From Candidatus Saccharibacteria bacterium 49-20 (GTDB taxonomy: Bacteria; Patescibacteriota; Saccharimonadia; Saccharimonadales; Saccharimonadaceae), in NCBI GenBank assembly GCA_001897295.1, contig MKSN01000001.1, positions 798,141-862,140 of the forward strand: DNA of 64,000 nt, in the 5' to 3' direction. The translations under genes were made by a program, and so were the position numbers. This document shows positions 50,375 to 58,366 of the stretch, piece by piece; position 1 is the stretch's first letter; each line of letters opens with the position of its first letter. The notes beneath the pieces were generated by a model. That model did no database searches and was not told the origin of the DNA. It saw nothing but the letters and a program-made list of their open reading frames with translations.

Positions 50375-50970
50375 AGTTTGTAGCTAAGTTGGCAGTAGTG
50401 GGTGTCCTTGCATCGGTTCTTTTTGCAGCCGCTCCGGTAGCAACATTTGCACATGTTGTCGTGAAGCCGGGTGAGGCAGTTACGGGGGCTTACCAAACAT
50501 TCACCACGAGTGTGCCAAACGAAAAAGACATTCCAACCGTTGGGCTTCGCGTGGTTATTCCTGAAAGTATTGATTCCGTCACGCCAACAGTGAAACCGGG
50601 CTGGGAAATTCAAACTAAGAAATCTGGTGAGCGAGTGACTGAAATTACTTGGACAGGCGGAAGCATCCCTGCTGAAATGCGCGATGAATTCACTTTCTCG
50701 GCTCACTTGCCGTCTGAAGCAGGCGATATTCACTGGAAGGCCTACCAAACCTACCAAGATGGTACGGTTGTGTCGTGGGATCAAGCGCCAAGTACAGATG
50801 CGCATGGACACGGTGAAGATGAGAATAAGGGTCCTTACTCAACGACCGTTGTAACTGCTGAAGCTGAATCTGAATCTGCGGACGGTACGTCGCTATTAGT
50901 GGTGTACGTCGTTGCGGTGTCGGCTTTTGTGCTGAGTTTGTTCGCACTTTTGAAAATCGGCAAGAAGTAG
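50371..50970 (+). CDS. YcnI-like (DUF1775) copper-binding membrane-anchored protein
   Basis: A 199-residue protein: signal peptide ending VATFA, then mature HVVVKPGEAVTGAYQTFTTSVPNEKD, the YcnI motif in which the N-terminal His forms a copper brace. The beta-sandwich includes IPTVGLRVVIPE, IPAEMRDEFTFSAHLP and a His-rich stretch (DAHGHGED). A C-terminal helix (LLVVYVVAVSAFVLSLFALL) anchors it. YcnI proteins bind Cu(II) and act in copper handling. It overlaps the previous gene by 4 nt. Confidence 0.85.
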   Translation: MKFVAKLAVVGVLASVLFAAAPVATFAHVVVKPGEAVTGAYQTFTTSVPNEKDIPTVGLRVVIPESIDSVTPTVKPGWEIQTKKSGERVTEITWTGGSIPAEMRDEFTFSAHLPSEAGDIHWKAYQTYQDGTVVSWDQAPSTDAHGHGEDENKGPYSTTVVTAEAESESADGTSLLVVYVVAVSAFVLSLFALLKIGKK

Positions 50971-51046
50971 TAATAATTTCTTGAAAGCATAACCAAATTC
51001 ATTCAGCGCACACTCAGCAAATACCCTATAATAGAGTAGGATCATT

Positions 51047-53413
51047 ATGTCAAAGTACACCCGCAACAAATACTACAGTCCAACCAAAAAGACCGCAGTA
51101 AAGAAGCCAAGCAAACCCTCAAAGGCCGTAAAGCCGTCGAAAGACTACGGTAAGGTGGGTAATTTCTTCGTGGGTCGTTGGCGCTGGTTTAAAAAGCTCA
51201 GTAAGCCAAAGAAAGCCCTGGTGATTGCGACGCCAATCTTGGCATTTCTTATTATTACGCCGATTGTTACCTACATTTATTATGCGAATGCCATTTCCGA
51301 CCCTGACCGTCTGATGAACTATAACAACACGGGCGTGGTGCTGCTCGATAAGAATAACGAGGTCTTTTATAGCTTTGGTACGGCTGACCGCGGCGCAAGG
51401 CTTCCGCTCGACCAAATTTCTGACTACACCGAAAAAGCCCTTATCTCTTCTGAAGATAAGAACTTTTATGAACACGGTGGTTTCTCGCTGATTAGCATTC
51501 TTGGTGCATTGTTTGCCAACCTGACAAGCGGTGACCTCACGGGGTATGGTGGCTCAACACTTACCCAGCAGCTTGCGAAAAATACACTCCTTTCAGATAA
51601 TCAAACCATCTTCCGTAAGTACCAAGAGCTTACCGTTTCAATTGCGATTGAGCAAAAGTATAGTAAAGATGAAATCCTCGACCTGTACCTCAACTCTGTC
51701 TATTACGGTGAGGGTGCCTTTGGTATTGGCAATGCCGCGAAGACCTACTTTGGTAAATCTGCCGCTGATCTGAACCTCGCGGAAAGCGCGATGCTAATTG
51801 GTCTGCTTCCAGCGCCATCGGCCTACTCGCCAATTTCGGGTAACCCAGAGTATGCCAAAGAGCGTCAAGCAACCGTACTTGGTCGAATGGTCGACAATAA
51901 GGTGATTACCCAAGCAGAAGCCGATGCGGCGAAGGCCGAGGTGCTTGCGTATGCACCGCAGGACGAAGGTGTGAATAGCACTGCGCCGCACTTTGCGGAA
52001 ATGGTATTGAACGACCTTTATAAAGAGTATGGCGAAGAGCGCGTCACGCGTTCGGGCTTCCGTGTTACTACGTCACTCGACTTATCGCTTCAAAAATCTG
52101 CCAACGCCGCGGTTGATAAGCAAATTGGTTTTATTCAACGTAATGGCGGTTCGAATGCTTCGGTTGTCGCCATTGATCCATTAACAGGTGAGATCCGTGC
52201 CCTAGTGGGAAGCGCCGATTATTACAATGAAGATTTCGGTAAGGTAAACATGGCCACGACCGCACGCCAGCCAGGTTCAAGCATTAAACCACTCTATTAC
52301 ACGGAAGCGTTGTATCGTGGGGTGATTACTCCTGCGACCATTTTGCACGACGTAAAGACGGACTTCGGGGGGTACACGCCGCTTAATGCCGATAAAAAGT
52401 TCCGTGGTGACGTAACGGTGCGAAGTGCAATCTCGCAGTCGCTTAATATTCCTTCAGTTGAAGTGATGCAAGATCTTGGTGTTGATAAATCCGTTGAGGC
52501 GCTCAAGCGTTTTGGGCTCAGTACAATTAGCGACAATACTGATTACGGTCTTTCACTCGCGCTTGGTTCTGCCGAAGCAAGGCTCACCGAAATGACCAAT
52601 GCCTACGCAACACTTGCAGATGGTGGACAGTATCATAACCTTACGACTATTTCTAAGATTGATGACAAGTTTGAAAAGAATATTTATACTGCAAAAACCA
52701 CTAGCAGTCGTGAAGTTGTGGACGAAGATGCTGCCTTCCTGATTTCTGACATCCTCAATGACGAAAGCGCCCGTGCGCCAATCTTCGGCAGCAGCCTGAA
52801 CACTAATGGCTACGACGTCGCGGTAAAGACCGGTACGACTGATAATGCGCGCGATGCCTGGACAATCGGCTACTCAAAGCAACTCGCAGTCGGTGTATGG
52901 GTTGGAAATAATGATAATGCCGCCATGAAGAACGGCGGCTCAAGTATGGCCGGTCCAATTTGGCGTTCAGTGATGCTCGCCGGACTAAAGGGACAAAAGA
53001 ATGAGCCATTCGTTGCTCCGTCTGGCGTCGAAAAGATTACTGTCTGTAAGAGCAACGGCCTACGCGCAGTGGGCGGGGGTACCGACGGAACCTACCAAGA
53101 GTACTTCAAGAAGAGTGCAATTCCTGCGGGAACTTGTGACGTACCAAAACCACCAGAAGACACCGATAAAGACGGCGTGACTGACGACAAGGACCTATGT
53201 GCAAATACACCAGCAGGCACCGAGGTTGATGAAAATGGTTGTGAAGTTGAGGAAGAAGCTCCTCTTGATACTGACGGCGACGGAGTTGTCGACTCACTCG
53301 ATAAGTGTCCAAATACGCCGACTGGTAGTACTGTGGATGCGAACGGGTGTGTGGTGACGACGGGTGGGGGAACGATAACACCCGTGACACCTAGTGGACG
53401 AACGACAAACTAG
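51047..53413 (+). CDS. Class A penicillin-binding protein (GT51 + transpeptidase) with C-terminal TSP3 repeats
   Basis: A 788-residue bifunctional peptidoglycan synthase. After a basic, Lys/Pro-rich N-terminus and a helix at about 62-82, the glycosyltransferase domain has ALISSEDKNFYEHGGFS and GGSTLTQQLAKN (about 130-180). The transpeptidase has SSIK (near 410), SLN (near 463) and KTGTTDNARDAW (near 594). Residues about 705-780 are two thrombospondin type-3 units (DTDKDGVTDDKDLCANTPAG, DTDGDGVVDSLDKCPNTPTG), calcium-binding repeats rarely seen on PBPs. TATAAT (51027-51032) ends 14 nt upstream, with AGGA between. Confidence 0.92.
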   Translation: MSKYTRNKYYSPTKKTAVKKPSKPSKAVKPSKDYGKVGNFFVGRWRWFKKLSKPKKALVIATPILAFLIITPIVTYIYYANAISDPDRLMNYNNTGVVLLDKNNEVFYSFGTADRGARLPLDQISDYTEKALISSEDKNFYEHGGFSLISILGALFANLTSGDLTGYGGSTLTQQLAKNTLLSDNQTIFRKYQELTVSIAIEQKYSKDEILDLYLNSVYYGEGAFGIGNAAKTYFGKSAADLNLAESAMLIGLLPAPSAYSPISGNPEYAKERQATVLGRMVDNKVITQAEADAAKAEVLAYAPQDEGVNSTAPHFAEMVLNDLYKEYGEERVTRSGFRVTTSLDLSLQKSANAAVDKQIGFIQRNGGSNASVVAIDPLTGEIRALVGSADYYNEDFGKVNMATTARQPGSSIKPLYYTEALYRGVITPATILHDVKTDFGGYTPLNADKKFRGDVTVRSAISQSLNIPSVEVMQDLGVDKSVEALKRFGLSTISDNTDYGLSLALGSAEARLTEMTNAYATLADGGQYHNLTTISKIDDKFEKNIYTAKTTSSREVVDEDAAFLISDILNDESARAPIFGSSLNTNGYDVAVKTGTTDNARDAWTIGYSKQLAVGVWVGNNDNAAMKNGGSSMAGPIWRSVMLAGLKGQKNEPFVAPSGVEKITVCKSNGLRAVGGGTDGTYQEYFKKSAIPAGTCDVPKPPEDTDKDGVTDDKDLCANTPAGTEVDENGCEVEEEAPLDTDGDGVVDSLDKCPNTPTGSTVDANGCVVTTGGGTITPVTPSGRTTN

Positions 53414-54207
53414 CCGAATAGCTCAGCAATATACGATCGTAATTCACGAATATCCATCGCACTAGGAGTGAGCACTCCAAGATCATGTTCTTCTGCAAAT
53501 TGTTTGCGGGCTTCAAGAATTTCTGTGGCGCGCGCTCGAATGAGTGGATCTTCGGAAGTAAGTTGTGTATTGAGAGGCGTCGAGAGAAGTTTTTCTGCGG
53601 CTTCATCAGAACCCATTACCTGACTATCGACCATTTCTTGGTACCGATATTCCTCCTCAGAAATATAAGACGTTTCGAGACTTAGCTCCGGCAAAATGGT
53701 GCGTGAGCCGAATTCATTTACGATTAAACTCGATGATTTAATAAGCCCATCTTCATCCGGGTCTATATCGAGCGCATGAAGAAAAGTGTGACGAACGCGG
53801 TTGTGAATAGGGAGTGCCGCGCCATTCATAACAGAGAGTGCGAGAAGGCTCAAGTGCTGCTGTGCAGCTGTGATGGTTGTAATCGAGTACTCAAAAGGTG
53901 TTTCCTGAATAGTGTCTCGAAAAGCCCTTTGTTGCTCTGGGCGACTTGGCTTGAATCGCGAGTAAAGGAATAACCCGGTTTGCTCAAGCGCAACGCGTAC
54001 CAGCTGGCGGCTCTCTCGGCTAATGTCTGGGCCAAAGACTTCGGTGGTTTGGCGAGCTGAGTATACATTCGTTGCACCTTGCTGGCGGAATGAGATTTCT
54101 GGATTTTCGTCAGCGAGCGTATCAATGGTTCCGTAGAGCTCACGGAGTGCGGCTTGGGTTGGACCATCGATAAGGTTTGCGCGAGGATTGCGTGATTGTT
54201 TTCCCAT
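53410..54207 (-). CDS. Hypothetical protein, 265 residues
   Basis: A soluble, largely helical protein with no signal peptide or membrane segment. A DIDPDEDGLI stretch near 148 recalls an EF-hand loop but lacks the final Glu. SLLALSVMNGAALPIHNRVRH lies near 118. It follows the class II LysRS-like gene by 21 nt on the same strand and so may belong to that pathway. It ends convergent with the PBP gene (4-nt overlap of stops). I do not recognise the family. Confidence 0.6.
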   Translation of the reverse strand: MGKQSRNPRANLIDGPTQAALRELYGTIDTLADENPEISFRQQGATNVYSARQTTEVFGPDISRESRQLVRVALEQTGLFLYSRFKPSRPEQQRAFRDTIQETPFEYSITTITAAQQHLSLLALSVMNGAALPIHNRVRHTFLHALDIDPDEDGLIKSSSLIVNEFGSRTILPELSLETSYISEEEYRYQEMVDSQVMGSDEAAEKLLSTPLNTQLTSEDPLIRARATEILEARKQFAEEHDLGVLTPSAMDIRELRSYIAELFG

Positions 54208-54228
54208 ACAGAGTGAGGTCCTATCTTA

Positions 54229-55476
54229 TTACAAATCAATTGGCATTGGGATAACTTTTCGTGTAGGGCGATCAGTGATGGTCGCCGTAAAGTTATCAAG
54301 TCCGATGCCGATACCGTACATAGGTGGGAGTCCCATTTCACAGGCATCAATAAGCCGCGTGTCGTTACGGAACGCATCTTCAACATCTTCACCAGCTTGG
54401 CGGATGAGTTTTGCACGAAGGAGTTCTGGGTCTACCTCTTCCTGGTAGGCCTTTACCATTTCTGCAGTTTTAAGCATGACTTGGAATGCATCAGCAAAAC
54501 GGTCATCACTTTTGAGGGATGCAGCAAGAGGAAGTTGGTCTGAAAGATAGCCGTCGACAATAAGTGGTGCGTCAACAGTTGGACGTACACGACGTTTCAT
54601 AATTGCATCGATAATCCCACTCGCACCGCGAGTATCTGCATCATCGACACCAACGGTTTTTGCATAGGCGCGAAGTGCTCCGATGTCATCGGATTCAACA
54701 AGCGAAAGAATCCTTTCAAAGTTTACATCATGCTTTTCAAATAGTTCGGCAACTGAAGTACGTGGAATATTTGTGAAATCGTAGTCAGTGCCTTGTGCGC
54801 GTGCGATGTCGGTTAACACTCGTTCGGTTAGGCCAATTGCTTCTTCGCGTGTTTGGTAAGCGGTGTATGCTTCAACGTTGGTAAATTCAGGATGGTGACG
54901 AGTGTCAGTGCCTTCGTTGCGGAAAAGGCGGCCAAGTTCATAGACGCGTTCTAGTCCAGAGAGTGCCATGACAACCTTAAGGTCAATTTCTGGTGCAATG
55001 CGCAGGTGTCGTTCGCGGCCGTCGAAGTTTGCAACGGTATCGAAGGTGCGTGCTGCGGCACCAGAAGCTGTTTTTTGAAGAATACTCGTATCAACAGCAG
55101 TGTATCCTTCGGCATCGAGTGTATCGCGGATGCCTTTGTGAGTTGCGTGGCGACGACGGAGCATGTCGACATACTCCGCTTGTGCGGCGTGTCGCTCTCG
55201 AGTGTCGGCGCCAGGCCAGCGGGGACGAAGGTTGTCGGCGACGGTTTCTATACCCTCGGCAAATAGTGAGATTTGCCCAAGGCCACGGCGAACGCTAATG
55301 GCAGTTTCACCAGTTTCACCTTCGGCGCGTACAATGTCGCCGATTTTTATAGGCCGCTCAACTTCACCGGTCACAACAATTTGAGTAGATTTGTCGCCGG
55401 GAATGCCTACATCTAAGAAGGTTGCGTTACGAGATTCTCTTACGGCAGTTACTTGACCTCTTACAACTTCGCTCAT
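54229..55476 (-). CDS. Class II lysyl-tRNA-synthetase-like protein with altered motif 3
   Basis: A 415-residue protein. Residues 1-90 are a shortened OB-type anticodon-binding domain (VRGQVTAVRESRNATFLDVG, IGDIVRAEGETGETAISVR). The catalytic core follows: ADTRERHAAQAEYVDML, TASGAAARTF near 135, LRIAPEIDLK and motif 2 ELGRLFRNEGTDTRHHPEF near 180-200. Motif 3 reads GIGIGLDNFTATITD, so Asn395 stands where class II enzymes have the ATP-binding Arg (GxGxGxDR). It is about 80-90 residues shorter than housekeeping LysRS. It may be an adenylate- or amide-forming paralog (EpmA-like), or may have lost activation. TATTTT ends 6 nt before the ATG. Confidence 0.75.
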   Translation of the reverse strand: MSEVVRGQVTAVRESRNATFLDVGIPGDKSTQIVVTGEVERPIKIGDIVRAEGETGETAISVRRGLGQISLFAEGIETVADNLRPRWPGADTRERHAAQAEYVDMLRRRHATHKGIRDTLDAEGYTAVDTSILQKTASGAAARTFDTVANFDGRERHLRIAPEIDLKVVMALSGLERVYELGRLFRNEGTDTRHHPEFTNVEAYTAYQTREEAIGLTERVLTDIARAQGTDYDFTNIPRTSVAELFEKHDVNFERILSLVESDDIGALRAYAKTVGVDDADTRGASGIIDAIMKRRVRPTVDAPLIVDGYLSDQLPLAASLKSDDRFADAFQVMLKTAEMVKAYQEEVDPELLRAKLIRQAGEDVEDAFRNDTRLIDACEMGLPPMYGIGIGLDNFTATITDRPTRKVIPMPIDL

Positions 55477-55529
55477 AGCACTAAAATAACAGATAAGTTA
55501 CATAATCCAAACCATAAGTGGCAAGGTAA

Positions 55530-56582
55530 TTATGAGAGGAAGACTTTGCCGGCTTTGCCGTCAATTGAAACGGCGCTGCCATGATCTATCTTATCGATAT
55601 CAACACCTACGACACAGGCCTTTCCAAGCTCTCGACACACAACTGCTGAGTGAGACAACATACCGCCCATTCGAGTGACGACTCCCTCGGCAGTCATAAT
55701 GTACATCATGTCAGCAGGCGAGGTTGCGCGTGCAATAAGAATCTTTCCCATTCCCCATTCAATGCCACCCTTCTGATCAAGACGATATGCGGTACCCGAA
55801 GCGGTGTAAGGGCTTGCCGCCTCACCGTTAATAGTGAGCGCTTCGAGTACTTCTTCAGCTTCTGGTGTTGAGTGCGTTTCAATATCTTTGGTGACTTTTC
55901 GAAGTTGGAGCCATTGTACGCCGTTCTTGGTAATACAAAATTCGAGGTCGACGTTGTAGCCGAGCTTTTCTTGAATTTCTTTACATACCTCAGCGACAGA
56001 GCGACCCGAGTCATCGGCAAGAATAAGGTCTGCATTCTTTGCAAGCATGGTGCCATCTTGACCATAGCTTTCGAAGTAAGGCTCCGCAGTGCCATTCACA
56101 ACTGCATCGCCGCGTCCATCGACCCATTCAAGGCGTCCGCCCGATGCGCCGGTACCCATCCACACGCCACCTGCGTTAGGCTCTTCGAATTGTTGGACGA
56201 TCACATTCATCTTAATGTCATCAACCGCGAGGCCCATTGCTTCGGTATATTGTCGTACATGGTCAGATGTAATAGATTCGCGTACATCTGCAATACGGGC
56301 AGGGATTTCATCCGCAGGTACGTCGAGGTAGCTATCAAATTGACCGGCGAAAGAGTAGTGAGCGCCGTCTTCAATGTTAGCGGAGCTTCGCACGGCAACG
56401 CGGCCGGTTTGTGTTGCGAAGCGTGTAAAACGAGCAATTGCCTCTGGGCTCGTGCTGTCGTCATCGTGTGAAACGACGAAATAGTCTGGCACCTGGTATC
56501 CCATGTCACGCAGTAAATGTAGACCTAATGCTTTGCCACCTTGGCGGTCGGCATATGTAGAATTGATGTGTACCTCAGTCAT
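55530..56582 (-). CDS. Compact PEP-synthase/rifampin-phosphotransferase-like ATP-grasp and swivelling-His protein
   Basis: A 350-residue protein from the ATG at 56582, with TATAGT (56594-56589) ending 6 nt upstream. The ATP-binding domain shows GGKALGLHLLRDMGYQVPDYFVV, VAVRSSANIEDG and FAGQFDSYL, then EPNAGGVWMGTGA and WLQLRKVTKD. The C-terminal swivelling domain has GGMLSHSAVVCRELGKACVVG, with the phosphorylated His. The PEP/pyruvate TIM barrel of full PEP synthase is missing, so the phosphoryl acceptor must be supplied by another domain or protein. Acts presumably on a small molecule of the surrounding cluster. Confidence 0.78.
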   Translation of the reverse strand: MTEVHINSTYADRQGGKALGLHLLRDMGYQVPDYFVVSHDDDSTSPEAIARFTRFATQTGRVAVRSSANIEDGAHYSFAGQFDSYLDVPADEIPARIADVRESITSDHVRQYTEAMGLAVDDIKMNVIVQQFEEPNAGGVWMGTGASGGRLEWVDGRGDAVVNGTAEPYFESYGQDGTMLAKNADLILADDSGRSVAEVCKEIQEKLGYNVDLEFCITKNGVQWLQLRKVTKDIETHSTPEAEEVLEALTINGEAASPYTASGTAYRLDQKGGIEWGMGKILIARATSPADMMYIMTAEGVVTRMGGMLSHSAVVCRELGKACVVGVDIDKIDHGSAVSIDGKAGKVFLS

Positions 56583-56617
56583 AGGGGTACTATACCATAA
56601 CAATTCTAATGCGCAAT

Positions 56618-57145
56618 TTAAAGTTTTATTTTTTGCCTAATGAGGGTCACTGCTTCGTCAGGATTAAGTTCCGAGGTATTAATCTTGAGTGCATCGACGA
56701 AAGAAATTGAATACTTGTTCATATTTTCGGTAATACGAGCCATTTTTGCTGGATCAATGAGCTTCTTTTGTTTGCGACGGGATTCGCTATTAGCCCGCTT
56801 GATGAGATCTTCACGATTCGCAGTGAGTTCGATGAATGTAATAGTACCTTGGTTGCGTGTAATGATTTCGGTAAACTTTCGAATATCTTCATCGTCTTCC
56901 TCTTCACCCTCATAGACATACGTGAAGATAAGATCGGTACCATGCTGGGAGCAGTAATCGAGTACGTCGTAACGAATGCGGTCAACAAGTCCGTAGTGTT
57001 GGCGAGTAGCGTCTCTATAGATGTCTTTGACGAGGTTGCGTGAGAGGTGATTGTGAAAAAGAGGAATCCCTGTTGTTTGAGAGAGCTTTTCTGCAATAGT
57101 AAGCTTGCCTGATGCCGGCGGTCCGTAGAGGAAAAGAAGTTTCAT
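56618..57145 (-). CDS. P-loop kinase (AAA_33/shikimate-kinase-like)
   Basis: A 175-residue protein: Walker A LFLYGPPASGKLTIAEKL at the N-terminus, HNHLSRNLVKDIY, DLIFTYVYEGEEEDDEDIR and ITFIELTANREDLIKR, then a lid-like basic segment RANSESRRKQKK. Small-molecule or nucleotide kinase of the gluconate/shikimate kinase type. I use the ATG at 57145 because TATAAT (57158-57153) ends 7 nt before it and the ATG at 57154 is inside the box. Divergent from the rightward half of the cluster. Confidence 0.72.
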   Translation of the reverse strand: MKLLFLYGPPASGKLTIAEKLSQTTGIPLFHNHLSRNLVKDIYRDATRQHYGLVDRIRYDVLDYCSQHGTDLIFTYVYEGEEEDDEDIRKFTEIITRNQGTITFIELTANREDLIKRANSESRRKQKKLIDPAKMARITENMNKYSISFVDALKINTSELNPDEAVTLIRQKIKL

Positions 57146-57256
57146 GTGCTTCATTATAGCAATAGTTATTTCGCAATCTGGGATATTCTTTACAAACAGA
57201 GGTAACAATGGTATTATTTCGTTTACATTTGTAGTCGATGGAGCAAGGAATAGAAA

Positions 57257-58366
57257 ATGTCCCACGAGCAGTTGCATATTCATACGAATCCACAAGAAAC
57301 TCTCGGTTCTTCAAGGAGAGGCTATGAAGTGCGCGGCGACTCTACCGAGCCTACGCTTTATTTTATTAGCGGCGACAAGCCGGGTATGCGATGGGATGGC
57401 GTACCAATACGGATTATTACCGATGTTGCGCCTCACCCTGAATCGCATCCTGCGAGTCGGTATCTAGATGAGCCACTTTTTGAAAATAATAAAGGAGAGA
57501 TTCGTTCGCTTGGTAATCGTCTTGTGAATGCAGATGATTGCAACCCAAGCTTTCTCCTTACTCTTGCCGATAGAGTATCGAATGGAGACATGCCGTACCC
57601 AGAAGAAATTAGTGCCGAAGCTGTAGAACATATTCGCTCCGTGTTTCTGGACGGTGCAACGCCGCGCATGTTTCACGATGACTTACTTGAATATACCAAC
57701 ATCATTTTTAAAGATGATGATCAACCGGAGACATATCGCATTACAGGCAAGCTTTTTTTTGAAAGCATGACGACTCGAAATATTTTAGCATTTGATATTC
57801 ACGACCTGTTGCACCATCCATTGCAGCTTGCCGCCTGGCCTGACCAGTTCGAAGAAATTAGTAAAGCTGGGTTTATTGCTCATGCACTTCCGGTTGAGAA
57901 TGAACACGCAAAACGACTCAAAAAATTGACGCAGCTTACGTGGCTTGCAAGCTTTGAGGAATCTCTCATCACGACTGATGGACAGCTAGTAAGTTTCGGG
58001 TGCCTAAACTGGCTTTCACCGTCTGAGACACCGCTTGATAGAATGCCAGATATTAGCCAGTTGTCGGTTGAAGATCAGAAGATTGCGTATCGTTGGCACT
58101 ATCTTGATGCGCTTAAAGATATGTTCCGTATTGGCATTGCAAACTCGAAGCAGTTTGGCGAAGAGCTGAATTGGGTTGAAAGGTTGGGATACGCCGTTGA
58201 CGATAGGCTAAAGGCGATGATTGAAAGCGATGACCCGCGGCCATTCGAGAACCTTGCATATACTGATGCCCTTGCTTTTGAAGTGCGCACACCCGCATCG
58301 CCCGAAGAACTATTTGCGAATGCTATGAAATTAATCGAAGAGGAGTTTGCTCGTGCAGAAGGGTGA
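57257..58366 (+). CDS. Unknown 369-residue protein upstream of the ALDH-LysRS fusion
   Basis: A soluble protein with no signal peptide. An N-terminal beta-rich part (LYFISGDKPGMRWDGVPI) is followed by a mostly helical part with LAFDIHDLLHHPLQLAAWPDQ near 177 and YRWHYLDALKDMFRIGI near 275. Clustered His/Asp could bind metal but no known active site is recognised. An AAGGA site lies before the ATG. Its end overlaps the fusion gene by 14 nt, so the two are coupled and likely work together. Family unknown. Confidence 0.65.
   Translation: MSHEQLHIHTNPQETLGSSRRGYEVRGDSTEPTLYFISGDKPGMRWDGVPIRIITDVAPHPESHPASRYLDEPLFENNKGEIRSLGNRLVNADDCNPSFLLTLADRVSNGDMPYPEEISAEAVEHIRSVFLDGATPRMFHDDLLEYTNIIFKDDDQPETYRITGKLFFESMTTRNILAFDIHDLLHHPLQLAAWPDQFEEISKAGFIAHALPVENEHAKRLKKLTQLTWLASFEESLITTDGQLVSFGCLNWLSPSETPLDRMPDISQLSVEDQKIAYRWHYLDALKDMFRIGIANSKQFGEELNWVERLGYAVDDRLKAMIESDDPRPFENLAYTDALAFEVRTPASPEELFANAMKLIEEEFARAEG

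Noticed and set aside
54229..55476. Aspartyl- or asparaginyl-tRNA synthetase
   Set aside because: Motif 1/2 context (AGG-type AASGAAAR, FRNEG..RHHPEF, GLPP before motif 3) matches class II LysRS rather than AspRS or AsnRS.
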